This document shows, in pieces, positions 11,302-22,853 of a stretch of DNA of 64,000 nucleotides (its first letter is position 1; each line of letters begins with the position of its first letter). This stretch comes from Amaranthus tricolor (Eukaryota; Streptophyta; Magnoliopsida; Caryophyllales; Amaranthaceae). The notes below the pieces were generated by a model. It searched no databases, was not told the DNA's origin, and saw nothing but the letters and a program-made list of their open reading frames with translations. The position numbers and the translations under genes were made by a program. The stretch covers positions 5,183,501-5,247,500 of the forward strand of contig NC_080058.1 in assembly GCF_026212465.1 (NCBI RefSeq), in the 5' to 3' direction.

Positions 11302-11410
11302 TCAATGAGGAGGTGCCGGATGACGGCCCGGTCTATTGTACGGGTACATAGGGGGCCCCGGTTTTGGAGGCGTTATATAATAATATGGAGGCTTTGGTCT
11401 TCTTGCTGTT
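11302..11410 (-). pseudogene. Family B peptide gene, 3' fragment
   Basis: The minus strand reads RRPKPPYYYITPPKPG, then PPMYPYNRPGRHPAPPH and TGA (11302-11304), the C-terminal half of the paralog at 36576-36776 with one substitution (PM for HM). At 11410 the match stops and unrelated DNA begins, so the signal peptide and start codon are gone. Confidence 0.8.
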
Positions 11411-11850
11411 TTGTCAGCAGCCTTTTGTCAGGATTATACTTAGCTTGTTTTTATGTTTTTAATGAAGCACATGTTGTGCACGTGCTCCCTTATGACCGTT
11501 ATTGTTAGTTAGACGTGTCATTAACCTTCTCATTGTATTTCCTTCGTCCCATATGCCTATATATAGATGGCCTTAGCCTTGTAAACATCGAAGTTTTGTT
11601 AATAAAAATCAGAAAATTCACTAAGTGTGTTTTTCTTTTCAATTGCTGTGCAATTGGGTTACCTTGGCCACTTTTGCCCATCTTTGGTGTACGTGTTCTT
11701 AAGTGTCTTCAAGAACCAATATCACCCCATCCATAGAAACTGATAATCCTTTTGGAGTGCAAAGGGTGAAGCGTAGAATTGAGTGAATAGGAAGCCTGGT
11801 AGTCCACTTCTCAACATTCATTTCTAAGTGCCAGTTCATGGAATATCCCC
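11411..11850 (+). mobile_element. Possible LTR fragment replacing the family B N-terminus
   Basis: It starts right at the breakpoint with 'ttgtcagcagcc'. It has a TATATATAG box near 11560, an AATAAA-like signal near 11600 and a CT-rich tract, an arrangement like LTR R/U5. No partner LTR, primer site or target duplication was identified. It could equally be a captured promoter or 5' leader. Confidence 0.3.
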
Positions 11851-11899
11851 TTTGTTTTGTGTATCAAATCCAATTCGTGCGTAATTGCTTCATCCACCA

Positions 11900-12852
11900 T
11901 GCATAATTGGATCAACAAGCCCGAGACTTACGTAGATAATCAAATCAAGAGTATATACAATAATATGGTTTTAGCACGATACACCAGTCCAACTGATCGG
12001 AGGGTGGCGTGGTGGAGCGTTTCAGGCCTCGAGGGTCATCCGAAGATTTGGTTCGAATACCGAACCAGGGACATCCCATTTAACCCCAAGGATGCGTTAC
12101 ATATAATCTGCATAATAAGTCAGAAGATAATTGCTCTCTAAAACAGCGAAATAACTAGTGCAACATGTATTATTTTCTTCCAGGAAATAACCTGGAAAGT
12201 GAAGCAAACATATAATGATCTTTATCCAAAAAACTGCACATAATAAAACTCTAACTATATACAACTATACATTACGATAACATTCGGTAAACCACGGCCC
12301 ACTGCTCGTGCGTTTTAACTCCTATGTCTCATCCATTTTGCGACATTTTGTTAAACCATATCAAAGCTCTTAAGTAAAGTGTTGAAAAATGTGTGGAATT
12401 GAGGAGTATCCAAGTAAAAGCAAGCTCATATGTGGGCGCTTTGGAAAGTCAGAGTGGCCTTATTCTTTTCAGCGCTGATGAGAAATCTGAAAGAAAAAAA
12501 AAACAGATCATTCGGTTTATGCTCTAACTGCAGTAATTACGCTTAATGATGTATATACTTGACACACGAACACGAGTAATAGAAATTAACAACTCGTTTG
12601 GTCAATGGTATTAAACATTGGTAATGAGAATGAAAACTAGCGTAATTTTGGTTGAAAAATCTCTTGGCTACCTAAATGGCCATGCTTGTGCAACTTCCGT
12701 CATCTCATCTTTTTCATAAAATTCATTCCAATACATTTCCATTAGAAGAGATTGTATTAGGTGGTAATGAAAATTTGAAAACAAAAAAACTTTTTTGTGA
12801 TCAAAGTTTCATTATCATAGGAATGACAAGGAACTTTTTATGAAGTTTTACA
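11900..12852. repeat. ASCH-gene downstream DNA (copy in pseudogene locus)
   Basis: Homologous to 27960-28916 and 37965-38900, the DNA just 3' of the ASCH stop codon. It is non-coding apart from chance ORFs. It would hold the 3' UTR and polyadenylation region of the intact gene. Confidence 0.65.
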
Positions 12853-13072
12853 CTATAAATCATTTTCATTACCAACATTTAGTACCAATAACCAAACAGA
12901 CTGTATGAACAAAATTCTCAAGAAATTCTCAAGAAACCACTAACCAGAGAAAAGCTAGAGGGCTGCCCATCTACTAATCTGTCCAGAGAGCCAAAAACTA
13001 GTTGTTCTTCACATAAACTAATTTTTTCTTCACAGCAATCTTGTCATTAGACTTAGAGTCAAGTCCAGTATT

Positions 13073-13431
13073 TGTTAGAAATTTGAGGAGTAGGTATGTG
13101 GTGGGTTTGTAGTGAAATTGTAATTGATGAATTTGTATTGTGAGATGGAGTCAATAATGATGCAATGCATTTATTGTAATGCTTAAGTTGTTACATGCAA
13201 GTCTATGCTCCTATTTATAGTAGGTTATGTTAGCTATTCTTCTATTTAGGTAGTGTATTCTAGAACAATTATTAATCTAGATTTTTTCTAAGATATTCTT
13301 AACTAAATTTTTTTATACAATATTCTAGATATATATATCCTAGATGTTTCTAGCTCAGATATTTTACATAGATATTTTGTATACATATTTTTTTAGTTAT
13401 CTTAAGAATTTTCTAGATTAATTCTCTAATA
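13073..13431 (-). repeat. Copia 3' LTR
   Basis: It matches 17581-17936 over its whole length. In element orientation it lies downstream of RNase H and the purine tract at 13432-13440. Confidence 0.95.
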
Positions 13432-13438
13432 CTCTCCC

Positions 13439-15243
13439 TTAATACAACACTGAGCTGTTTTCTGAACCGGATGAATTTATCTGTTGGTAGTGCCTTGGTG
13501 AATATATCTGTTTCTCGACCAATTCTCGAATGAAGTGGTGTCGTATCTCGATATGCTTAGTGCGACTATGGAAAACTGGATTCTTCGTCATGGCTATGGC
13601 TGACATATTGTCATAATAGATAGTAGTTGAATCTTCTGTATCTTGTCGTAGGTCTTGAAGAATTCTCCTTAGCCAGACTGTTTCACATGCTGCGCTCGTA
13701 GCTGATATGTATTCTGCTTCTGATGATGATAGTTTCACCGTTGCCTGTTTCTTTGATGACCAGGAGATGGACTTCGATCCTATCTGAAACACGTATCCAC
13801 TTGTACTTCTTCGATCATCAATGCCTCCAGCCCAGTCGCTGTCTGTGTAGCCCGTGAGCTTGTACTCATTTTTGGACTCGTACATTATTCTATGGCTCTT
13901 CGTTCCTTTGATATACCTGAGAATCCTCTTTACTGCTGCAAGATGTGCCTTGCTAGGTTCACTCATGAACCTAGAGACAATGCTAACTGCATGTACTATG
14001 TCGGGCCTTGTGTATGTGAAATAGATGAGAGATCCGACCATGCTACGATAGAGCGATGCGTCTACTTTCTCCTTTCCATCATATTTGGAAAGTTTCTCAT
14101 TCGTAGCCATTGGTGTCGTCATTGGCTTGCAATCGCTCATGTTGAAATTTTTAAGCATATCTTTAACATATTTCTCCTGTGAGAGAAAAATTCTTCCTGG
14201 ACCTTGCTTAACTTGCATGCCAAGGAAGTATTTCATAGCTCCAAGGTCGGTCATCTCATATTCCGACATCATTGCTTTCTTGAAATCTTCGATCATTTTT
14301 GAGTAAATGCCCATGTAAATGAGATCATCTACATAAAGGCACAAGATGAGAAAATCATGTGACTCTTGTGTCTTGATGTAAAGTGATGGCTCACTTGGGC
14401 TTTTTGTAAACCCATTTAGATTAAGATAGCCATCAATATTTCTATTCCATGCACGAGGAGCCTGCTTGAGCCCATAGAGGGCCTTTCGAAGGTGATACAC
14501 CTTTTGTTCCTTGCCTTCGATTACATATCCTTGCGGTTGCTCAACATATACTTCTTCTTTTAACTCGCTATTAAGAAAAGCAGATTTGACATCTAATTGA
14601 AAAACTTTAATTTAAGTTGAGTTGCGAGTGCAAGGACTGACCTGATCGTCTCCATTTAAACAACTGGAGCATATGTCTCATTAAAATCAACTCCGGGTTG
14701 TTGTGAATAGCCTTTTGCAACTAGGCGAGCCTTGTACTTTTGAATGGAGCCATCTTCATTGTATTTGATCTTATAGACCCATTTGAGGCCTATTATTTCT
14801 TTGTCTCGAGGCTTGTCAACAAGCTCCCATGTGCGGTTCTTCTCGATCATCTTGATTTCTTCATTCATGGCGTCAATCCATTCCTCTTCTTGTGCTGCCT
14901 CTTGGAAGCCTAGTGGTTCGTTGGCAATGAGAGACATGATAGCATGATTACACTGATATTTATCCAAGTAGGCTAGAGGACGTTTGGGTCTTTGTGATCG
15001 TCGAACTTCTTGTGTTGGACTTGATTCTGGTGTTGGACTCGAGCTTGATGGTGATCTAGGGCTGCTTGGTGGTGATCTTGGGCTGTTTGGTGTTGATCTT
15101 AGCCTGCTTGGGCCTTCGCCTTGGTCTGGGCTTAGAGGTGGAATGACTGTCACTGGAACTTCTGGATTGTGAACTTCTAGATTGCTCTTGTTCCATTGCC
15201 ACTGTGCTCCTTCATTGAATATGACTTCTCTGGAGATGATCAA
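13439..15243 (-). pseudogene. Copia reverse transcriptase and RNase H
   Basis: Two ORFs cover the region. 14656-15243 holds the inter-domain linker and the RT N-terminus (WIDAMNEEIKMIEKNRTWELV, YKARLVAKGYSQ, DFNETYAPVV). 13439-14500 holds the rest of RT with the catalytic LYVDDLIYMG, and RNase H (DSDWAGGIDDRRSTSGY, SSSEAEYI, KHIEIRHHFIRE). A stop and frame change at about 14500-14656 separate them, within the RT fold. The C-terminus at 'NSSVLY' overlaps the purine tract. Confidence 0.93.
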
Positions 15244-16253
15244 CTCCTTGGATTCGGGCTGATAGAGACGATATCTTTTAGACTCGTCACTGTATCCAAT
15301 GAAGATACATTTTTCTCCTTTCCGTCTAGCTTATCCCGATTCTCCTTTGGGACGTGGGCATATGCAATGCACCCGAAAACTTTGAGGTGCTCAACCCTTG
15401 GCTTTCTTTTGTGCCAAGCTTCATACGGCGTCATGCTTCTTACTGCTTTTGTGGGAGACCTGTTAAGTATGTAAGTAGCTGTGTGAATAGCTTCTGCCCA
15501 AAAATGTTTAGGCAGATTTTTTCCTTGCATCATACTCCGAGCCATTTCAGCAATTGTCCTGTTTCTCCTTTCCGCAACACCATTTTGTTGTGGTGTGTGT
15601 CTGACTGTGAGCTCCTTTTTGATGCCGTGTTGTTTAAAGAATTTGTTGAATTCATTGCTTGTGAATTCTCCCCCACGATCGGTTCTTAGAACCTTTATTG
15701 AATGCCCACTTTGTTTTTCTGTGAGGGCTTTAAATTGCATGAAGTGGGATAATGCTTCTGATTTTTTCTCCAAGAAATACACGCACATCATGCGTGAAAA
15801 ATCATCAACAATCAATATAAAGTATCTTTTTTCGCCAAGAGACGAATTCCCTGTAGGACCCCATATATCAGCATGGACAAACTCTAATGGAGCTCTAGCC
15901 CTCCAAGATGAGGTCGGGAATGGTGATCTATGCATTTTGCCATAGATACAACCCTCACAAATTTTCTTTTCATTAGTGATTGGTGGTAGCTCTATCACCA
16001 TTTCTCTATTTTTTAACAGTTTTAAACTGTCAAAATTTAAATGTTCGAATCTCAAATGCCACAATGTGGATTCATTCACCATTGTACTTAGGGCAGAATT
16101 AGACTCCAATTGCATTTTAAGTGGAAAAATTTTATTTGGAGCCATTTTAGTGGTAGTGATTAATTGCCCCTTTTTCTTATAATATATGTGGTATTGATTA
16201 TTATCAAATTTTACCATATAGCCTTTTTGGACTAACTGACCCACACCTAACAA
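15240..16253 (-). pseudogene. Copia GAG-pre-integrase and integrase
   Basis: An ORF of 337 codons. It shows the zinc-binding H...H / CEGCIYGK motif, then the DDE core: HADIWGP, LRTDRGGEF and QNGVAERRNRT with the usual spacing. The C-terminal part reads KVFGCIAYAHVPKENRDKLDGK before a frameshift (about 15330), beyond which the expected continuation toward RT lies in another frame. The integrase core itself looks intact. Confidence 0.93.
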
Positions 16254-16421
16254 ATTTTGTGCTAGCCCAGGGACATAAAAGATGTCGGGAATGAATTTAG
16301 AGGAGCCTTTTTTTGTTTTAACAACAATTGTTCCCTTTTCGGAAACTTCCTGATTACTCCCATCACCAAGAGTTATTTGTGATTTTATATTTTCATCAAG
16401 AGTGATAAAGAAATTTTTATT

Positions 16422-17478
16422 TCAAGTCATGTGGTTGGAACAACCTCTATCAATGTACCATGTGCCATTTTGCTCTTCTTGAGCATTTAAACAAGTATAA
16501 AATAATTGATCATTAGAGTTATTATTTTCTATAAAATTGGCCTCTTCTTTTTGCCGAAAATAACAATATTTTTCAAAATGAGAGTGTCGTGTACATCTTT
16601 TGCATTTGTACCGACAGTCTCTTGTGTTATGGCCATTTTTGTTACACAATATGCAAAAAGAGTTATTATCTCGGCTCCCTTGGTTTTTATAATTTCCTCT
16701 TTCCCGACCACGGTTATTAAAATTTTTCTTTTTTGGTTGAAAATTATTTTCATGGCAATTTTTATTTTTCTCCATTAGAAAATTTTAATTTAGCCTAAAG
16801 GCTTGTTCTATCGACTGCTCATCAAATCTACGCATCCTTTCTTCATGAGCCAATAAAGAGCCCATTAACTCAGTCATGTTGAGCAATCTTAAATCTTTAT
16901 TAGACTCTTCTATAGCAGCCACTATGGGATCGAATTTTTTTGTAAGAGTTCATAGTATTTTTCGGATTATTTTAACATCTTCAATTGTGTCTCCATTAGA
17001 TCGAATTTTATTAACAATACTTGAGACTCGATCAACATAGGATTGAATTGATTCATTATCTGTCATTTGTAAGCCATCAATTGACCCCACAAAGATTGAA
17101 GTTTAAAGAGTATTACCTTTTCCGAGCCTCTATATTTTATCTCCAGGATACTCCACGCCTCCTTCGCTGTTGTAGAGGCCATTATCGTAGGTAGTATTGT
17201 TTTATCTATCCCACGATAAATTATGGAAAGGGCATAATGATCCTTCTTATGTTTTGTTTATATTGTCCTCTCTTTAAGGCATCCAAAGAAGCCTCTTCAT
17301 TGGCATCTTTGGGTTTCTCTTAGCCATCTTCAATAATTTCCTAAATATCTTGGGTGATGAAGATAGATTTCATTTGCATACTCCATTGATCAAATTTCTC
17401 CCCTTTAAATATAGGTATCCAATTAACTTGGGAATTAAAAATGTTTATGTTTGTGTTTGAGTTTGTAGAGGAGGCCAT
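16422..17478 (-). pseudogene. Copia gag and protease region
   Basis: A gag-like start MASSTNSNTNINIF is read from 17478 with the usual 'FKGEKFDQWSMQMKSIF' region, but stops and frameshifts follow. The zinc knuckle CILCNKNGHNTRDC (CX2CX4HX4C) and the protease start WYIDRGCSNHMT are in 16422-16775. The usual D-S-G of copia proteases is D-R-G here, and the frame ends at once, so the protease is probably dead. Confidence 0.85.
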
Positions 17479-17580
17479 TATATATTTTTTTTTGTGGAGT
17501 TAATATAATGTTGATATGACGGTTAGAAGATGGATGATAAAAAGTGGAGGCTTTGGATTAAATTGGCTCTTGATACCAAT

Positions 17581-17936
17581 TGTTAGAAATTTAAGGAGTA
17601 GGTATGTGGTGGGTTTGTAGTGGAATTGTAATTGATGAATTTGTATTTTGAGATGGAGTCAATAATGATGCAATGGATTTATTGTAATGCTTAAGTTGTT
17701 ACATGCAAGTATATGCTCCTATTTATAGTAGGTTATGTTAGCTATTCTTCTAGTTAGGTACTCTATTCTAGAAAAATTATTAATCTAGATTTTTCCTAAG
17801 ATATTCTTAACTAGATTTTTTTATACATATTTCTAGATATATATCCTAGATGTTTCTAGCTTAGATATTTTACATAGATATTTTGTATATTTATTTTTTT
17901 GGTTATCTTAAGAATTTCTAGATTAATTCTCTAATA
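17581..17936 (-). repeat. Copia 5' LTR
   Basis: Pairs with 13073-13431. The primer-binding site lies directly inside it at about 17566-17579. Confidence 0.95.
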
Positions 17937-18677
17937 GTATTTCCTCTATACTCCCCTAGCGAGACGCCTTTTAACTTAATTGTTAAATCGTTTTCAGTTC
18001 GAACACCATTTTTTCGTTTATCTTCTTCCGAATTGATGCCTCTTAACTCAGCTGAGAAATCCTTCTTGACCCCATTATTGTCCTGCAAAGTGTCTTTTTG
18101 GGTGTTATGAACTTTCCTTGAATACTGTGTTGATGCAACGATTGCACCATCTATGGCAGCAATCAAACTCGGTGGCTTCTTGGGTCCAACAGCTTTCTTT
18201 TCCAATTGATACAAAGGCACGCACCCCGGCCTTAAATAATCAACAGTATCTGAGAGCGGGAATTTTATTAAATGTGGATTTTCAACTGGAGAAAGACCTC
18301 GAACCGCAGCCTCAGCTATCTGCCATTAACGAAAAGAAAAACTGATCTGAGAATCACAAATTATAGTAATCAATGAAATGAAGAAACAATGCATTATTAT
18401 ACATCTACCTTTCTTTCCAGGTCATAAATACCCTGATCACCGCGCATCTTCAGAGGATGTAACAGTTTCTGTATCAAGTAACAAGCTTTAGTAAAAATGT
18501 TCGAGATCACAATAGAATAGAACTCTTGTACACTTCTACATACCTGTGGTTGTTCACTAAGCCAACAGAATTCCGTCAATGCTTCTAGCCTTACCTGTTA
18601 ATGGGATAGTACACTACAATCAAGTAATTTTTCACGCAAATCACAAATCAAAAAAACAAACTATTGTCGGTTTCAGG

Positions 18678-19077
18678 GCCTGATAAGGGTCAGGCCGGGC
18701 CGGATAAGGCAACTTTAAACTTAATATGGGCTTTAAATGGGCCGGTCTTTGAAAGCCCATTCCGGCCCAAGTCAACCCTTTTTTATCACTACAAATTATT
18801 TTAATCCCCATTTATCAACTTAATAATAATTAAATTGAAACAATATTAATAATATTCATTAACATTGTCATTTATAATATTTAAATTATACATCAATTTG
18901 TTATTTACAAAGGCTCCTTTTCGACCCTTATTGAGCCCTTTTGTAGCCCAATTCATTTTAATCATAGTAGAGCCCGTTGTAGGCCCGACCCGTTTTTGGC
19001 CCGGCTCTTACAAAGGCCTTCTAAACACAGGCCTGATAAGGGCTCAAAATGGGGGCCCGACCCATTGAAAACCCCTA
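18678..19077. mobile_element. hAT-like element in the pseudogene intron 3 (GGCCCG-rich ends)
   Basis: A 400-bp insert flanked by the direct repeat GTTTCAGG (18670-18677 and 19078-19085). The ends carry GGGCCGG/GGGCCCGACCC subterminal motifs around an AT-rich core, and the right end reads 'gaaaacccctag'. The same insert with the same flanks is at 39853-40252 in the intact gene, so insertion preceded duplication. Confidence 0.7.
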
Positions 19078-19488
19078 GTTTCAGGCTATTTTAGGCCATT
19101 TGGAGCGAATCAAAAATTCAAAAAAAAAAATTCAAAAAACAAACTAGATGGTTTTTTCTTACCCCTTCGGGTACTGCTTTCCAACTAGATAGCTCGTCAC
19201 ATCTAAGACACCCAACAACTTCTATACAACCTAAATGAAAACAACATCACCCAAAAGCACATTTCAGGATATGCTTGAAGAAATTATCCTGTACTTTTTC
19301 ATGTGCTTTTGAGAAGCAATAACTAATAAGCATGTGATTTTTACCAATAAGTTTTGAAACTGGATAATGCTCGGGAAATTTAAGATCAGTCACACCATCC
19401 AACGCATATATCTCCCTGTAGAAATTCTCCATGGCTTTTACGGTGGACTCATCTGGGACCTTGCTTGCAGCATGGATCCAAAGCCGAC

Positions 19489-20741
19489 CTTCCAATTTCA
19501 GACATTTTTACTATTTAGAGCTAATGGAAAAATTATGAAACTGTGCATCGGCAATCAATCAAGTAACCACAACTTTTACAAAATAAAGTTAACTTAGATT
19601 GTTTTGTGGCTGTGCCTGTGTCTAAGGAAGGCGTCTAAGAGGATCAGAATTCAGAATAATGTTGTTCAGAAAATGCAACAGACTTTTCTACTTCCATAGT
19701 TTCATAATGTAAGACATTAGATTTGATACAATAGATATAAAGATACAAACTTACATACTTTATTGTTTCTTTTTACTTGCAACCCACATTCATGGCACAC
19801 TTTGAGAAAGAGAATTGAGGATGTAAATAGACATAAGCTAAAAAAGTTCAACAAGCAATTAGGGAAAGATATAAGGTTACTATGGTTTAATATTAACTTG
19901 TTCTTCAACGTATAATCACTTGTTCAAAATGTGTGTTACCTCCTACTCAACTTAAGTGTATAATCTGATTTTTTTTTTCTGAGATAAGTGTATTATTTGA
20001 CTTTTGACACTATTAAATTGTATTGTATTCTTAATTTATAAGTTATAATATAGTCATATAAGATCCTGTTTGATTCATCTTGAAAGATTATAAATATCAA
20101 CATATTATAATTTTTAGTCATGCACACTTAAAAAAAATTAATGATAGAAATAGTACATTGGTAAATCTGCCGAATTAAGTGGGACATTTAGGCTAAATAG
20201 GAGGGATTTTCCTTTACTCATAGCAATGAGGCAATGACTTTCAAATGAAATGACCTAAAATCCTAACTCCTGAACAATATGTACTTTGTTCAAAAAATAC
20301 TCATTAATATTTAGATAAAACAACGTATTTATGGAAAAAATATCACAAGTCAACCAAATATATTTGTTGTGTCAAGCTCTAAATCTCACTTTGATGGAGG
20401 TAAGTTCGATCACCTCGTTGCTTACTCAATGACTTGCACTATTGAGAATGATGATGAGTATGAACTGAAGCATGGCGTAATACGTTTTGGATCTCTTGAT
20501 GAAATGACCAAGGTGGATGGTTTGGCGTGGCTTGATGTTAGCAAAGGAGTGCCAAAAGGGGCTGGTTCGACTAGTGGAGCACAATGGCTCGTTCGAGCCA
20601 AGGAACAGCTACAATCCAGTGGACATTGATTAGGCGCTCGACCACTCGAGCATGCTTGCTCGATCGAGCGAGCTACAACGTGCCAAAACAGAAACATTTT
20701 GTTTAATACGACATTCTTTGTGGGCTTTTGAGGGATTGTCT
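19489..20741. repeat. Copy of ASCH intron 1, left part
   Basis: It aligns with 40650-41899 of the intact gene intron 1, including the retroelement-like stretch with 'DHLVAYSMTCTIENDDEYE' (20369-20629). It is non-coding here; the intact start exon does not follow. Confidence 0.75.
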
Positions 20742-22034
20742 TAGGGCTGAACAGGGTTTGGTCTAAACTGTAAACCAAACCGGACCAAACCGTAATTTAA
20801 GTATTTGGTCTGGTCTACGGTCTGAATGGTCTGGTCCGGTTTTTTTTTTTCTTTTAAACGGTTTACGGTCTGGTCCCGGTTTTTAAATTTGTAGACCAAA
20901 CCGGACCAATAAACCGTAATAAACTCTAATATTAGGGATTAGGATTTAGGGCAAACATTTCCTTCCTACTGCCGTAAATTAGAAAACGCAAAAGGCAAAG
21001 CTGCTTCTTTCTCCCATTCTCCTCTCTTCTTCCTCGCATCCTGCCCAGGCCCCAGCAGCCCAGGTCTGAGACGCCATTGATTAGGGCAAACATTTCCTTC
21101 CTGTCGCCTCACCTCGCTTCTTTCAACTCGTCAAGCTTCAACCCATCGACAAACGACCTCCTTTAAAGACGCCTCTGCTTCTGTGGTTCTAGTTCGAGGC
21201 TTCGACGCTCCTACTCCAATCTTCATTCTCCAATCTCACCATTCACCACGGAATCAAGTGTAGAATCTCGTAATGTAAGTATATTGGTTGATTTTTTTGA
21301 TTTTTAGGATTTTTTTATCAGTTTTTGATTTTTAGGGTTTTTGTTTCATCCTCCATTTCTTCTTCGACATAACTAATTTTTTATTGTTAATTATAATTTT
21401 GATGATTATCTGGTTGAATCTTGAGTCTTTATATATTGGGTAAGTGTAATTTTTTGATGACCACAACTGATAAAGTTTGCATTGCTTTGAAGTGGTTTAT
21501 GAATTACTGGATATCTTCTATTCTTTTGTTTACTGGATATCGTTTTGATGATTACCAAGAAGCAAAGGAATCTTCTTCAAATTGCCCTGCAGAACATACT
21601 TATCAGTAGTGAAGACAACTTCACAGTATATGTCTTTGATTAGTTTGTTAATTGAAATCAGAGTATACTTAAAGCATGGTATACAAGACATCTTTCAATA
21701 GAATATCCTTTGTGTATTCTAATATCTCCCATGAGATTCACTGTAACTTTATTTGCATTTAGTATGACAATATAATGATTTTTGTTAGTTAAGGACTTGT
21801 AATTATCAAACAAGGAAAGATTATAAAACATGGCTTGATTCTTGTTTATCTTAAATTCTCACTCAATAAAAAAAATAAAAAAAAAAAACCGTAGACCAGA
21901 CCGTTCTAGAACGGTCTGGTCTGGTCTCTTGACTGGTCTGCTCTGGTCTGAAAAATTTCCAGACCGGAATTTCTGGTCTGGTCTGATTTTTCTGTCAAAC
22001 CAGACCAGACCAGACCGGACCGTGTGCAGCCCTA
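20742..22034. mobile_element. Non-autonomous hAT element (1293 bp), 'TAGGGCTG' family, copy 2
   Basis: The ends are TAGGGCTGAACAGGG and CGTGTGCAGCCCTA, with a perfect 8-bp target duplication GATTGTCT (20734-20741 and 22035-22042). The empty site 'gggattgtcttaaggctccc' occurs at about 22825 and 41893. Subterminal GGTCTGGTC arrays and an interior leader with 'cacggaatcaagtgtagaat' and a donor-like 'gtaagtatattggttg' are shared with 966-2034, but the middles differ. It lacks transposase. The shared leader suggests both are deletion derivatives of one longer hAT gene. Confidence 0.93.
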
Positions 22035-22042
22035 GATTGTCT

Positions 22043-22853
22043 TAAGGCTCCCAAATATGACATGGGACTATATAAGGGGTCTTAGAAGTTCATAAGGGTT
22101 TATGAGAGAGCCTAATACTTGATAAATGTGTGTTATCTCCTACTCAGCTTAAGTGTATTATTTGACTTTTTTTTTTTGAGATAAGTGTATTATTTGACTT
22201 TTTGTTTTTTGAGATAAGTGTATTGTTTGACTTTTAGGCTAAATAGTACATTGGTAAATGTGCTGAATTAAGTGAGACATTTAGGCTAAATAGAATGGAT
22301 TTTCCTTTATTCATACCAATGAGGCAAGGACTTTCATAATGAAATGACCTAGAATCCTAACTTCTGAAAAATATTACTTCGTTCAAAAAATACTCATTAA
22401 TATTTAGATAAAACAACGTATTTATGGAAAAAATATCACAAGTCATCCAAATATATTTGTTGTGTCAAGCTCCAAATCTCACTTTGATGGAGGTAAGTTC
22501 GATCACCTCGTTGCTTACTCAATGGCTTGCACTATTGAGAATGATGATGAGTATGAATTGAAACATGGCGCAATACGTTTTGGATCACTTGATGAATGAC
22601 CAAGGTAGATGGCTTGGCGTGGCTTGATGTTAGCAAAGGAGTGCCAAAAGGGGTCGGCTCGACTAGTGGAGCAAAATGGCTCGGTCGAGCTAAGGAACAG
22701 CTACAATCCAGTGGACACTGACTAGGTGCTCGACCACTCGAGCATGCTTGCTCGATCGAGCGAGCTACAACGTGCCAAAACAGAAACATTCTGTTTAATA
22801 CGGCATTCTTTGTGGGCTTTTGAGGGATTGTCTTAAGGCTCCCAAATATGACA
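22043..22853. repeat. Second partial copy of ASCH intron 1 repeat
   Basis: After a short continuation of the first copy, sequence from about 22120 restarts at the intron position equivalent to 19932/41093 and runs to 22853. There it switches into ASCH downstream DNA ('aaatgcgtggaattg'). This is a tandem duplication with a visible junction. No gene is seen. Confidence 0.65.

Larger units (their letters stand above)
13073..17936 (-). mobile_element. Ty1/copia LTR retrotransposon, complete structure, degenerate coding
   Basis: The LTRs are at 13073-13431 (359 bp) and 17581-17936 (356 bp), beginning TGTTAG and ending CTAATA. The 5-bp target duplication GTATT is at 13068-13072 and 17937-17941. 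Transcription runs right to left. The primer site next to the right LTR reads TGGTATCAAGAGCC on the minus strand, matching initiator tRNA-Met; a purine tract (AAGGGAGAG) abuts the left LTR. The order gag, protease, integrase, RT, RNase H is that of Ty1/copia. By eye the LTRs differ at roughly 15-17 positions plus small indels. Frameshifts and stops break the polyprotein, so it is probably non-autonomous. Confidence 0.97.
12853..19488 (-). pseudogene. ASCH-domain protein pseudogene, lacking exon 1 and split by a copia element
   Basis: Exons 2-6 of the intact gene at 38901-43172 are recognisable at 19345-19488, 19163-19230, 18544-18594, 18409-18468 and 18319 down to 17937. Exon 6 resumes at 13072-12853 beyond the copia insertion. 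Exon lengths (144, 68, 51 and 60 bases) and GT-AG sites equal those of the intact copy. Exon 1, with the start codon and the GxKxxExR ASCH signature, is not found upstream. The retroelement interrupts codons for 'GVSLGEYRGNT', with the duplicated bases GTATT on both sides. Substitutions between copies are few, so duplication was recent relative to most decay. A product is unlikely. Confidence 0.88.

Noticed and set aside
20369..20629. 86-codon ORF, repeated at 41530 and 34521
   Set aside because: Recurs with indels that change frame (22540 copy broken) and carries no known domain; treated as a repeat fragment rather than a gene.
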